This document shows, in pieces, positions 35,399 through 46,834 of a DNA stretch of 64,000 bases. The DNA is from Microglena sp. YARC (lineage: Eukaryota > Chlorophyta > Chlorophyceae > Chlamydomonadales > Chlamydomonadaceae): contig CM039464.1 of NCBI GenBank assembly GCA_022414725.1, positions 39,729,945 to 39,793,944 of the forward strand, given 5' to 3'. The notes below the pieces were generated by a model, which was not told the DNA's origin, made no database searches, and saw nothing but the letters and a program-made list of their open reading frames with translations. Numbering within the stretch: position 1 is the stretch's first letter; each line of letters begins with the position of its first letter. The position numbers and the translations under genes were made by a program.

Positions 35399-35725
35399 TT
35401 AGAGTTTTCGAAGCGCATCAGGTCCCTTCGAACCACGGACAACCGTAAGACCATAAGCATCCAATGGGGCCAACACAGACATGACGTCTGTCGTAATTGA
35501 CTCTTCAATGTCATCGATAAAACACACGATGCGAAAGGCTGGGTATGAAACGACAGACAAGTACTTCTGGTTGTTAGAGGAGGATTCTTCGAATGTCTCA
35601 CGATATCTTGCCCCTAACATCCTCTCGTAGTGTAATGCAATCAGTAATGCAATAATGACGATAGCTAAAATAATAGACCCGGAGAATATCCCCGTACGAA
35701 TGTTGCATGTCTTTTGGGATCTCAT
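35399..35725 (-). CDS. N-terminally anchored membrane protein, 108 aa
   Basis: ATG 35,725 begins a protein with one strong membrane helix at residues 12-33 (GIFSGSIILAIVIIALLIAL) and a soluble C-terminal domain of about 70 residues. It lies 65 bases downstream of the S74 fibre gene on the same strand. The frame is intact. No family recognised; the layout suits a viral membrane protein. Confidence 0.6.
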   Translation of the reverse strand: MRSQKTCNIRTGIFSGSIILAIVIIALLIALHYERMLGARYRETFEESSSNNQKYLSVVSYPAFRIVCFIDDIEESITTDVMSVLAPLDAYGLTVVRGSKGPDALRKL

Positions 35726-35789
35726 ATTTTTCCCAACCCATAAACCTTATGCACTTTTTTTTGACAACAACCAAGTATCCAAGAAAATG

Positions 35790-38700
35790 TTACTTCTTGA
35801 GACTCTCCACAAGGGCGCGGACCTCAGACTCCAGTGCACCGATTCGCTTGTTCTGGCTCTGCAATGTAGCGACGGCGATAGCGTTAATCTGATCAGTGCG
35901 AACCATCTTGAAGTCATCCACACGTGTTCCCAACTCGAAGAGGACGTCTTTGTCCTCAATACCAGGCATCGCGATAGAAGACAAAACGGTCACCAGGTCA
36001 CCCTCACGACGCAATACGGTCACGAAGAAGGTCTCGCCACCCTGGGCACGGCACTTAAGCACTGCATCATCGACGATGCGCGCGTTCGTCTCAGCAGAGA
36101 GAGACACATTAGATATGGAGACCACACACTCCCTGTCGTCACGAGAAACAATTGGGAGGGAGCTATAAATGTCTGTCACGAAAGCCGAGGTCGTGCTCAC
36201 GCAATCAGGAGCCACGCTCTCGAAATCCTGAGCGATGAAACCGACCATGGAACCAGGGTGCTCCACGGTGTCAACGTACTCGAATCGCTTCACGGACAGA
36301 CGCTCAATCAAGTCGTCCGCAACATAAGCCTCAATTCCGTTCTTGATACGGGCGTCTGAGAAGACAACGAACTCTGAGGCGATCACCTTCGCAGAACAGT
36401 TCATGGAAACACCGTCCACACTACTCTGCACGTCCACGGGGTAGCCAGGCTCGTGAATACCCACACCCACACGCCCGTCGATAGCAGCAGTTCTACGCAC
36501 AAACAGACCGTCCTCTATCACGACGTCACCCTGAACGTCAAGGTGAACGTTAGAAAACTCGGGGGCAAGGGCGTTAGGCAGAGAAGGAGCATTCGAGTTC
36601 ATGTTCGAGCCAACGAACAAAGCGCCGCCAACAAAAGCGTTAGAACGCAAGGCAAGAGAACTGTTTAGGGCAGTGTCTCCATTGACCTCGAAAAGGACAG
36701 ATCCCAATGCAACGTTTGAAGAAGCCATCGGTAATGTACCGGAAAGAACGGTGGTCGTGTTGGATGAGATTGATCCAGCGTCAGTGTGGAAGTTGGAATG
36801 TCCTCCGCTGATGACCACTGACTTAAGAACTGCGCTATTTCCTGTCAGACTCCCTATGACGGACAATGAGCCGTCGACCATCGAGGAGCCGGTGGTGAAA
36901 AGGTTTTTGGCAACAACGTCACCCCCCGCGCAGGTGATAAACTTGTCCCATGCAAGCGGGAGATTCCTGTTGGCAGTGCCAGGGACGGATTTCTCCAAGG
37001 CGAGGTTGTCGACAATTGCACCACTGCCCAACAGCTGCACCTTGTTGAGGATACCGGTGCCGGTTGTGTAGGTAGTAGAACTCGCCCACACGTCGCCGCG
37101 GAAGACGGAAGCGCCTGGAACTCCTGCCACACAGTCAGATCGCACGCCCCTGAAGAAGGACTCGTTGCTGTTCACGTAGACGCCATCAGTTGCGCGCACA
37201 GATCCCACCACGTCTAGCTCGTGCGATGGATTAGAGGTGCCCATGCCGACGAATTTGTTCGATGTATACATTGACACCAAGCCCGAGGTGTTGCTCAATG
37301 AGAATGCGAGGTTGTTTGACTGGTACACTAGCAACGCGTCGGTGGCGGTTGAGGGGCCGCTGAATGCGGCGTTCGAGTTGATGTAGTTGCCCCACTGGTT
37401 GGAGTTCCAGCCACTGAAAACGGCCCCATTTTGGTAGATCTGTCCTGAGAAGTTGATGTCACCGTTAATGTCTACGGTATACTCCGCATTGCTGGTAGGG
37501 AACATGTTAATACCAAAGTTGTTGGAGCTTGCGGACAGAGTCGCTGATCCTCCCAAGTTGCTCAGAGTCACAGTGGACTCTCCGTTGTACAGGATCGCCG
37601 ATGAAAACAGGTGAAGCTCGTTGGAGAGCTTGCTAGTTCCCTCCACCATCAAGTTGCTGTTCACATCTAGGATACCCTCCACCAACAAGTTGCTGCGAAT
37701 CTCCTCGGACGAGTAGATGACGATGTTGCTCAGGTTGTAAGTGACAGAGTCCACACTCAGTTCACCAAGGATGGTCACGTTGCTCAGGAAGCTTGCGGAG
37801 CTGGTCACGGCCATTGTGTTGGAGAAATTCGAGGCACCGGTCACGAACAGGGAGTTGTCGAGAACAGTGGCCCCGTCGACCGTTAGGGTGTTGGACAGAG
37901 TGGATGCCCCGATCACCAGAAGGGAGTTGTCGACAGTGGCTGCTCCGGACACAGTGAGGGAATTGGAGAGCGTGGATGCGCCGGTCACAAACAGGGAGTT
38001 GTCAAGAATAGTGGCACCGTCGACAGTTAGGGTATTGGAGAGGGTGGACGTTCCCATCACGAGGAGGTCATTCTGAAGACTGGCTGGGCCGTACACGTCG
38101 ACGGAGTTGGACAGAGTGGATTCCCCGGTCACTAACAGGGTATTGGCGAGGGTGGTGGCGCCGTCCACTGTGAGGGAATTGGAGAGGGTGGATGCGCCAG
38201 TCACGAGCATGGAGTTGTCGAGAATAGTGGCACCATCGACCATTAGGGTATTGGACAGAGTGGATGCCCCGATCACCAGCAGGGAGTTGTCGACAGTGGC
38301 TGCTCCGGACACAATGAGGGAATTGGAGAGCGTGGATGCTCCGGTCACAAACAGGGAGTTGTCGAGAATAGTGGCACCGTCGACAGTTAGGGTATTGGAG
38401 AGGGTGGACGTTCCCATCACGAGGAGGTCATTCTGAAGACTGGCGGGGCCGTACACGTCGACGGAGTTGGACAAAGTGGATTCCCCGGTCACGAACAGGG
38501 TATTGTCGAGGGTGGTGGCACCGTCCACAATGAGGGTGTTGGAGAGGGTGGATGCGCCGGTCACAAACAGGGAGTTGTCGAGAATAGTGGCACCGTCGAC
38601 AGTTAGGGTGTTTGAGAGGGTGGATGCTCCTGCGACGAAGATGTCATTCCGAAAACTGGCTGGACCGTACACGTCAGCAGAGTTTGACAGGGTGGATGCC

Positions 38701-40271
38701 CCGGTCACGAACAGGGTATTGTCGAGAATAGTGGCTCCGTCCACAATGAGGGTGTTGGAGAGGGTGGATGCACCGGTCACCTCGAGTGCGTCCCCAAATG
38801 TGGTGACTCCTTGAACCGCAAAGTTGCTCGACACGTAAACATCATTGGAGAATGACGCCATCCCATCCACCTGGAGACCGGACTTCGCTACCAAGTTGCT
38901 ATAGACATCCAGAGTATCTTTGATTATGACCGCGCCTTCGAATGTCTGCGCACCACCAGATCCTAGGAAGAATGTGTTGCCTGTAACGATCAAGTCATTG
39001 GACATTGTGGTTACCCCCTTTATAAAAACGTTGCTATCGACATTCAAGTCGTCGCCAATCAAGGTTTTTCCACCCAAGAACACGTTGCTCCGCGCGTCCA
39101 GGACACCCTCCACAAGCAAGTTGCTGCGCAACTCCTCGGATGCAAAGACAACGATGTTGCTCACATTGTAGGTGACGGTGTCAACGCTGAGCTGCCCGAG
39201 GACAGTCAAGTTACTAAGGAAGGTGGAACTGTTCGCGAAAGAGACCTCGTTGGAAAACGTGGACGCACCCATGACCAGCAGGGTGTCGTCCAAAATGGTA
39301 GCACCGTCCACCGTTAGGGAATTGGAAAGGGTGGCAGCACCAGTCACCATTAGGGTATTATCCAATGTAGTAGCGCCGTCAACAATCAGAGAATTGGAGA
39401 GGGTGGATGCACCGGTCACCAACAAAGTGTTGGCAAGAGTGGCAGATCCGCCAACTATTAGGGAATTTGAAAGGGTGGCAGCACCAGTTACCAGTAGGGT
39501 ATTATCGAGGGTGGTGACTCCGTCAACAGTCAGAGAATTGGAAAGGGTGGCAGCACCAGTTACCAGTAGGGTATTATCGAGGGTGGTGACTCCGTCAACA
39601 GTCAGAGAATTGGAAAGGGTGGCAGCACCAGTTACCAGTAGGGTATTATCGAGGGTGGTGGCTCCGTCAACAGTCAGAGAATTGGAAAGGGTGGCAGCAC
39701 CATTTACCAGTAGGGTGTCCTGCAAGGTGGTTGATAGCCCGACATCTAGTGTCTCTCTGATTGTGACGTTAGATGACACGTTGATGGACCCGTTCAAGTC
39801 AAGTTCTTGGGTCGGGTTGGGGGTGTTAACACCCAAGTAGGTCCCTGAGGACCAGATGTTTGCCTTACCTGTAGCATTGGACATGGACACATTGGACCCC
39901 AGCTGGGCCTTGCCGCTCATGGTGAAGTTATTGACGTACATACTGTCCCATCGAGATGCATCAGATCCGAAGGTCACGTTGCATGTCGATGCTGGGATGA
40001 TGGACCCTCTGGTGTACATTACATCCCCCTGTGCGTAGAGCTGCACTCCGCTTGAGTCGCTCATCATGGACAACTTGGCATCCCTCACTGTGACCTCGGT
40101 TTGCTCGAACGAAACTAGCGCATAATTATTGCTTTGTGTTCCTACCAGAATCTTTTGAGAAGAGCCTCCGTTGATACCGTGGATCAGCAAATCTCCAACT
40201 GCAGAGTTAGTGAACTGATATCCTGAAAATGGAGCGATCGTTAATGTCGCCAAAGGTATCCCAGCCGCCAT
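35790..40271 (-). CDS. Giant fibre-like protein with S74 chaperone domain, intact
   Basis: This 1,493-residue frame has no break. The N-terminus (about 1-150) is unique and beta-rich. Residues of about 170-900 hold repeats of a LSNSLTVDGATTLDNTLLVTGA type unit, with S/N-rich strand-turn periodicity typical of beta-helical shafts. After a second unique region, FSDARIKNGI at about residue 1,305 (codon at 36,357-36,359) and GFIAQDFESVAPD mark a peptidase S74 intramolecular chaperone, and the end is a coiled coil (NAIAVATLQSQNKRIGALES). In phage endosialidases this domain drives trimerisation and then cleaves at the Ser-Asp. The protein is most likely a virion surface fibre. It is the only complete one of its kind here. 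Confidence 0.85.
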   Translation of the reverse strand: MAAGIPLATLTIAPFSGYQFTNSAVGDLLIHGINGGSSQKILVGTQSNNYALVSFEQTEVTVRDAKLSMMSDSSGVQLYAQGDVMYTRGSIIPASTCNVTFGSDASRWDSMYVNNFTMSGKAQLGSNVSMSNATGKANIWSSGTYLGVNTPNPTQELDLNGSINVSSNVTIRETLDVGLSTTLQDTLLVNGAATLSNSLTVDGATTLDNTLLVTGAATLSNSLTVDGVTTLDNTLLVTGAATLSNSLTVDGVTTLDNTLLVTGAATLSNSLIVGGSATLANTLLVTGASTLSNSLIVDGATTLDNTLMVTGAATLSNSLTVDGATILDDTLLVMGASTFSNEVSFANSSTFLSNLTVLGQLSVDTVTYNVSNIVVFASEELRSNLLVEGVLDARSNVFLGGKTLIGDDLNVDSNVFIKGVTTMSNDLIVTGNTFFLGSGGAQTFEGAVIIKDTLDVYSNLVAKSGLQVDGMASFSNDVYVSSNFAVQGVTTFGDALEVTGASTLSNTLIVDGATILDNTLFVTGASTLSNSADVYGPASFRNDIFVAGASTLSNTLTVDGATILDNSLFVTGASTLSNTLIVDGATTLDNTLFVTGESTLSNSVDVYGPASLQNDLLVMGTSTLSNTLTVDGATILDNSLFVTGASTLSNSLIVSGAATVDNSLLVIGASTLSNTLMVDGATILDNSMLVTGASTLSNSLTVDGATTLANTLLVTGESTLSNSVDVYGPASLQNDLLVMGTSTLSNTLTVDGATILDNSLFVTGASTLSNSLTVSGAATVDNSLLVIGASTLSNTLTVDGATVLDNSLFVTGASNFSNTMAVTSSASFLSNVTILGELSVDSVTYNLSNIVIYSSEEIRSNLLVEGILDVNSNLMVEGTSKLSNELHLFSSAILYNGESTVTLSNLGGSATLSASSNNFGINMFPTSNAEYTVDINGDINFSGQIYQNGAVFSGWNSNQWGNYINSNAAFSGPSTATDALLVYQSNNLAFSLSNTSGLVSMYTSNKFVGMGTSNPSHELDVVGSVRATDGVYVNSNESFFRGVRSDCVAGVPGASVFRGDVWASSTTYTTGTGILNKVQLLGSGAIVDNLALEKSVPGTANRNLPLAWDKFITCAGGDVVAKNLFTTGSSMVDGSLSVIGSLTGNSAVLKSVVISGGHSNFHTDAGSISSNTTTVLSGTLPMASSNVALGSVLFEVNGDTALNSSLALRSNAFVGGALFVGSNMNSNAPSLPNALAPEFSNVHLDVQGDVVIEDGLFVRRTAAIDGRVGVGIHEPGYPVDVQSSVDGVSMNCSAKVIASEFVVFSDARIKNGIEAYVADDLIERLSVKRFEYVDTVEHPGSMVGFIAQDFESVAPDCVSTTSAFVTDIYSSLPIVSRDDRECVVSISNVSLSAETNARIVDDAVLKCRAQGGETFFVTVLRREGDLVTVLSSIAMPGIEDKDVLFELGTRVDDFKMVRTDQINAIAVATLQSQNKRIGALESEVRALVESLKK

Positions 40272-40328
40272 AGTTTTGTTTTAGTGGTTGTAATAGTTCA
40301 TTATAATTTATTTAGCCCGTGGAATAAT

Positions 40329-41335
40329 TTACTTGATGGGAAGATGCACAACGGAGCCGAACTTCCTCTTCTTCGTTGATTTTGTCTGTAATTTACCTCC
40401 ACTACACTGCTCACACATTTGAGAGAGCGTCTCGCAGATCTTCGCGCGGTCCCAGTTATACTTCCGTTGCAGGTCGGTCGAGTGCAACATTTGACGCGCT
40501 ATGTCTTCCAGCTCGTCATCGTTCATCGGACCCGGGTCTACCTTCTCAGTGATGAAAATATGTCGTAGCATGGTCACTCCCGTCGCACGTCCGAACAGAC
40601 GAGAAAACACGCTCTGCACCAACCGTCCGTACGCATTGTTCGAGGCGAACGGTCGGTTGTGTCCGCGGCGGGTCACGAACACGTAGTCGCGTGGCCAGTG
40701 ACGCAGACTGTCCAGGAGGTCTGCGGTGGCGCTATGAGGAAGATCCGTTTCGACACGACCGTAGGACGCGGACGTCTTGTACTTGTTCAATACGATGTAG
40801 GCGGTGGCATTAACGGATGACGCAGAAGACGCCCGGCGCAATACCGGGTAGTTTTCTGAAGACAAACGAGGGTCCGTGTCCCCAAAGCTCCCATGTCAGC
40901 GCGTTTAGGAGGCATCGAAAGGACGAATGACAACAACAAAATGTCAAGGGAATCTTGAAGAGTAGTGTTAGTAACATCTCCGCCCTTCAGCTCTTGGCAC
41001 TTGGAATCGATTTGGTCAAGGCCGACGTACTTCTCGAGTTGCCGCTCCGAAGGCATGTGCTGTTTGTAACGAGACTCTTGAAACGCGCGAGCATGTCCGT
41101 GAAATTCTGTCCAACGAGCACGTGCAGATGCAGCGCGGGGGTCGTCACGTAAGGAAGGAGTGTACCGCAGAAAGGCCAATATGGCGGTCAAAAAGTTACG
41201 TCGCGTAGACATGTTAGAGTAACGCACACGCAACACGTCGTACGCAGCGTCGATGTCAACTACCGTTGTGAAAGATGAATTCTTCGGAGATGATGATACC
41301 ACCAAAGACTTCTTCGCAGATGACTTCTTCACAAA
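40329..41335 (-). pseudogene. Tyrosine recombinase, catalytic half
   Basis: Minus-strand frames 41,335 to about 40,890 and 40,865-40,329 together encode the catalytic core. MPPKRADMG carries the first catalytic Arg, NKYKT the beta-hairpin Lys, LRHIFIT the Arg/His box, and MLHSTDLQRKY the last His and the Tyr nucleophile. A one-base frame shift lies near 40,885, between the first Arg and the Lys. The N-terminal DNA-binding part is not upstream but 9.6 kb away at 50,979-51,163, because a transposon has split the gene. Tyrosine recombinases of this kind occur in large DNA viruses, virophages and Crypton-like elements and could have served integration. The present copy is doubly broken. Confidence 0.8.
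41332..41335. repeat. Target-site duplication ACAA, left
   Basis: ACAA directly outside the left terminal repeat equals ACAA at 50,979-50,982 directly outside the right one. Counting it once restores the reading frame of the interrupted recombinase, which supports it as a true duplication. Confidence 0.7.
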
Positions 41336-41399
41336 ATGGGCGTTCCTGCTTCCGAACGGATTTCCAATCTTACAATCACTTTTGGGGGGTCTTTTGATG

Positions 41400-41660
41400 C
41401 TTTTTAAATGCAATCTTACGATAAAAAACGTAAGATTGTAGTCAATTTTGACAAAATATGCTTGAAATGAGCTTGAAAGACGGAGAAACGTACAGATTGC
41501 GAATGTTACAACGTTGAAATGCCATATTTTGTAACAAAAGGTGTTAACATCAATTCGTGTCTTAAAATTATAATTGTAAGAAATAAAGGGAAAGCGGACG
41601 GTTATAAGGCGGCAGGCAGAATTCAGCTTTTACATCTTACAATAAAAATCGTAAGTATAA
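41400..41660. repeat. Subterminal palindromes, left
   Basis: Two short palindromes (about 41,412-41,437 and 41,636-41,655) have CTTAC and GTAAG arms around an AT-rich loop. Three similar ones lie at 50,760-50,935 near the other end. They are candidates for transposase-binding sites. Confidence 0.55.
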
Positions 41661-41709
41661 TTCATTTAATTTTTCTAATTTAGTAAAAAACGGCTATGTG
41701 TCAAACATC

Positions 41710-44165
41710 TTACTCCTCCTCCTCCCCCCCCTCCTCGTCCTCCTCTTCCTCCTCCTTCTCCTCCTCCATGTCCCCATCCCCATCTTCCTCCTCCTCCATC
41801 TCCTCCTCCTCAGCAATGTCTGCATTGTCTCCATCCGATTGCACAGCCTCTGCCCTGGTGTCCTTCTCAATGGATTGACAAGCTAGGAGCATGCTTGTGT
41901 GGTACTTTCTCTGGATCTTCATACCCTTGGTGGGTTCGCAGCTAAATTGAAATGCGTCAATGGGAATATCGCCCGTCCATGTTGCTTTTCTCCTAACCCC
42001 CACGGTAATAGGCACAAGCTTGTGGTCCATCCAATCTTCTGGCCAAGTTGGGTATTGTGTTTCAGTGTACACCAACTTCTGACCCCCAAAGTACAAGGGC
42101 TTTAAATACACACATTCCACTTCTCCATTCACTGGTACTGATTTGACCTCCACCACGTCCCATCCTCTCAATCCGCTAGAGTCATCCATTTGTACCTTGA
42201 CCACAGCGACATGACCAACAACCAAATCAGTAGTGGGCTCGTAGGCTATTCTTCTATCCGGCTTCGTCCCTTGTGAAGAATATAAGTACAACACATCCTC
42301 CTCCTCTGGCCTTTCCATATTAGTCTCCAAAGTGTGTGCAACCTTCATAGTCTTGGCAATCTCGTTACTTGCAGGTAAAAGGTCTGACACATCCATGGAC
42401 AAGTCATCCAATGCTGCTATCAAGCGCTTGGCCATTGATTTCTCAGACTGTGTCAGAACACGACTGGTTGCTGACAACTCCGATGGGAAGTCGACAAAAT
42501 GTTGGTCTTCCGGGTACTCCCCAGTCACAGCATCATCTGGTTGAGTGCTCCAATAACTCTTCTCAACTTTGAAGAAATCAGTCCACCACTTATTGCTGGC
42601 TTCCCAAGTTTCACGAAGCATCTCGGCAATATGTTTGAAGGACTGGGCATGGGATGGGCCATCGGCTGCTGGTTCATCCATCGGCTGCTGGTCATCGGCT
42701 GCTGGTTCTAGAACCAGAAGGTCCTCCGCTCCGTGTCGTACACGGACATCAGCTACGGGTCCTGCACGGTCGTCACCGGCGGTTTGTACAGGACCATCGG
42801 CCATGTGGCCTGCAAGGACGTCACCTCCGGGCTTCTCGTTATGAATAGTCTTCCAGACAGCCGCCCAGTTTGCCTCGATATTCTCGAGCTCTTCAATCTT
42901 GATCTTGGGGGCTTCCTTAAATACTGTTATGGTGTCCACCAGTGGGAAGCCTTGAAGGACGTAAATAGGTTCAGCGTCATTGTCCCACTGTCCTCTCCAA
43001 GATCCTGACTCGTCATACTCCTTGTAATAGACCCCTGCAATTGTTGGTGTGCAAACATGTATTGTATATTAGTGAATCATTTAGGACACCCATATTCCTC
43101 CCGACTATACTCGGGAGCATCCCTTGGATAATACATCCTAGGTCCTAAGTACAACTTCCTTTGTATCATTTAGTTTCTATTGAAGACTGTACATGTAAAT
43201 CAATGAGGACATGGCACACCCATATTCCTCCCGAGCATAATCGGGAGCATTGTGCAGACAGTACATACACGCACGGTAGCATTTAATTTGTAAATATCAG
43301 TATATCAAGTGTTCTTACCGACTCTCCCGTTGGGACCTTTCGTTATCTTGAATGCGTGTAAACGGCGATTAACTCCTTTGACGGTGCTAGTGCCATCTCC
43401 GAACAATTTGTAAACGTTGTCTAGCAGGACAGCAGAGAAGTCCCCTATAGAGGTCACGACGTCTTGCCTTGTGTAAGGGCCCATTCTCTTGAATAAGTTA
43501 CCAACAATGCCCATCAGATGGTCCAGGGTGTACACTTCCATGTTCTTTAACCCTTGCGAGATCACAGAGTACTTTTGGTCAAGATTGCTATGTGTGTGTC
43601 CGGGAGGGAGGAAATGGACGTACACCTCCTCAAACCAGTTCATCTCAACCAGCAAGGACAAGTATGCGAACATGAAAGCGTTCTTGTTGTCCTTTGCCGC
43701 GTTGTCCATTTGCAAGAAGCAATACGGTGGAAGCTGCCCCTCTTCTTCAAGGACCCGGTTGAAGAAATGTTGGAAGCATGATATAGTCAGATTGATGGAC
43801 TGCGAGTAGAATGGCAAAGCCCAATAACCAATGAAGCCTCTTCCCTGGGAGAATAATCCTGAGTTAACATAGAAGGAAACATGAAGTCAGAATATTAGCA
43901 TTATTTTGTTAAGTAATCATTTCAAGTTTTAAATACTGTGTATGCTCCCGATTATGATCGGGAGGACATGTCCTACGTGCGCTGTATTTGTACTCACACA
44001 TGATGCGTGTCTTTAGAAGATCACCTCCTGCAGTCTTCTTTGTATGTGAGAAGTGGCGTGACTGAGGAAGATTAGTCTTCTTGTTGTCCATTGCATCAGC
44101 GGATACGTGCAAGAAGAGCTTCGGATACTGTTCAGACAGTTTTTCACAGATGTCATACCTACGCC
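41710..44165 (-). CDS. Spliced DUF7869-like candidate transposase
   Basis: Three minus-strand exons can be traced. Exon a (about 44,165-43,998) has SADAMDNKKTNLPQ, then a GTGAGT donor. Exon b (about 43,858-43,319) has LQMDNAAKDNKNAFMF and LPPGHTHSNLDQKYSVIS, then a GTAAGA donor. Exon c (about 43,034-41,710) starts after TTGCAG and ends in a long Glu/Asp tract. The pattern D-MD, MDN..KNKN and GHTHSNLDQ is that of the eukaryotic DUF7869 family as I recall it; its spaced acidic residues resemble a DDE catalytic core, which is inference. Both introns contain the element's hairpin repeat. Further 5' exons may lie in the repeat region. Confidence 0.6.
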
Positions 44166-44429
44166 TTGACTGGTTTTAGGATTGCTTTCCCCCTACTTTT
44201 CTTCTCCACGGGAATATTTGTCTGGCTTACTCCTTATGACTTGTGTTGTGGAATCCCAGGAATTCTGGGTACCAGAATACCAGGGATTGGGGGGAATGTT
44301 ATGATACAGCCTATAGCTGTATCAGTAACGGTGCGGGGCTTAGGTCCGACACCCACTCTAGCAGCTGGTGACCAGGCATCTGCCTGGCAGCTAGCAGTGT
44401 AGTAGGTGACTTCAAGCGAATAGGGTCGT

Positions 44430-46280
44430 TGGGTTTGTCAATGCTCCCGATTATGATCGGGAGAATTGTGTGTATTCCGAGTTTGGTTTTCTCAATCATT
44501 CGCTCGTTGGGTTTGACAATGCTCCCGATTATGATCGGAGGACTGTGGGTATTCTGAATTTGGTTTTTCTCAATCATTCGCTCGTTGGGTTTGACAATGC
44601 TCCCGATTATGATCAACAGGACTGTGGGTATTCTGAGTTTAATTTTTCTCAATCATTCGTTCGTTGGGTTTGACAATGCTCCCGATTATGATAGGGAGGA
44701 CTATGGGTATGCCGAGTACAAAAAAAAAAAAAAAAAAAAATGCTGAGTACATGTTTTCTGAATCATTTGCTCGTTAGGTTTGTCAGTGCTCCCGATTATG
44801 ATCGGGAGGACTGTGTGTATTCCGAATTTGGTTTTCTCAATCATTCGCTCGTTGGGTTTAACAATGCTCCCGATTATGATCGGGAGGACTCTGTGTATTC
44901 CGAATTTGGTTTTCTCAATCATTCGCTCGTTGGGTTTGTCAATGCTCCCGATTATGATCAGGAGGACTGTCGGTATTCTGAGTTTGGTTTTTCTCAATCA
45001 TTCGTTCGTTGGGTTTGACAATGCTCCCGATTATGATCGGGAGGACTATGGGTATACCGAGTACAAAAAAAAAAAAAAAAAAAAAAGCTGAGTACATGTT
45101 TTCTGAATCATTCGCTCGTTGGGTTTGTCAGTGCTCCCGATAATGATCGGGAGGACTGTGTGTATTCCGAATTTGGTTTTCTCAATCATTCGCTCGTTGG
45201 GTTTGACAATGCTCCCAATTATGATCGGGAGGACTCTGTGTATTCCAAATTTGGTTTTTCTTAATCATTCGCTCGTTGGGTTTGTCACTGCTCCGATTAT
45301 GATCGGGAGGAATGTGTGTATTCCGAATTTGGTTTTCTCAATCATTCGCTCGTTGGGTTTGACAATGCTCCCGATTATGATCGGGAGGACTCTGTGTATT
45401 CCGAATTTGGTTTTCTCAATCATTCGCTCGTTGGGTTTGTCAATGCTCCCGATTATAATCGGGAGGACCGTGGGTATTCTGAGTTTGGTTTTTCTCAATC
45501 ATTCGTTCGTTGGGTTTAACAATGCTCCCGATTATGATCGGGAGGACTATGGGTATGCCGAGTACAAAAAAAAAAAAAAAAATGCCGAGTACATGTTTCC
45601 TGAATCATTCGCTCGTTGGGTTTGTCAGTGCTCCCGATTATGATCGGGAGGACTGTGTGTATTCCGAGTTTTGATTTCTCAATCATTCGCTCGTTGGGTT
45701 TGTCACTGCTCCCGATTATGATCGGGAGGAATGTGTGTATTCCGAATTTGGTTTTCTCAATCATTCGCTAGTTGGGTTTGACAATGCTCCCGATTATGAT
45801 CGGGAGGACTCTGTGTATTCCGAATTTGGTTTTCTCAATCATTCGCTCGTTGGGTTTGACAATGCTCCCGATTATGATCGGGAGGACCGTGGGTATTCTG
45901 AGTTTGGTTTTTTCTATATCTGAATCTGATTTTGAATCTGAATCTGAATCTCAATCATTTGCTTTACCAACCTATTTGTCTTCCGCAGGGTCTACAATGA
46001 CAGTACCGTGGAAGTAAAACTCCAATCGGACGGGAAGGATTTGGGATGCAGCGTCATGGACGAATGGACCAAGGAGCGCCAAGTGCCAATGAACATCGAA
46101 GTCGTTGTTGGTGGACCAGACTTCTATGTTACGGCTACGCATGCTCACTGGTTGAGGTTTCGCGGAGAATGCAGGCATATGTGCGGAGCAGATGCATTCT
46201 GGTCGACACTCACCCTTGCGGAAGTCAAGACAGCCCAGTTGCTTGAAGTCACTAGCATTCGGAGGCCCATGTTAGGAGCC
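44430..46280 (+). repeat. Hairpin repeat array, left arm of palindrome
   Basis: About 18 units of roughly 78 bp, each with CTCCCGATTATGATCGGGAG, which folds as an 8-bp stem with a TATG loop. Poly(A) tracts at 44,720, 45,065 and 45,567 mark a higher-order period. The arm ends in an exon-like stretch (from about 46,000) that reads VKLQSDGKDLGC and is preceded by a TTCCGCAG acceptor-like site. Confidence 0.85.
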
Positions 46281-46834
46281 CTATCATGGATACCAGTTCA
46301 CATTCAGGCTCTTGGGTTGGTAGTTGACAATGCGCAGCAAGCCTGTCAGGGTCGGCGAGGGCGAATTTATCGCCGACAAAGAGCTTGAGGAAACTAGGGC
46401 GTGGGTTGAGACATGCGAAGGAAAGCTCATGAGCGATTTCGAGGAGTTTGGTCCTAGCGACAGGAGGACGTCACCTCGATGTACACCAAAAGGGCCTTCA
46501 CCTGACGCCGGTAAGAGAGCAATCGAACGGACTGTACTGCTGCACCGTGGCTCAGGTTAAATTTTCAAATCTGACAGGTACATTTCGAATGTTACGTACG
46601 CGGTGGGATGTACACCGTTCGAAACAACCATTGTGTGCTGACCGCACTTGCCGCTTTCAATTTCGATAGGATAGTGCAAAACTTCTGCACTCTTTACATT
46701 TCCTACAGCCTCCGCGAAGAAGTCAGGAAAGGCGCGACGAGGTCAGCTTCCTACAATCAACGAAGAGGACAGATCGCCGACAACTTTGTAAGGTCATCGT
46801 ATTCAAATTGGTATCTCCTTATAGCCCAGCTCCT
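46281..46834. other. Unique centre of the palindrome
   Basis: About 550 bp separate the two arms and are not repeated elsewhere in the window. A short plus-strand continuation of the exon-like frame runs to 46,388. No domain was recognised. Confidence 0.5.

Noticed and set aside
37741..39840. Plus-strand frames opposite the intact S74 gene
   Set aside because: They are shadows of the repeat units in an intact 1,493-codon gene.
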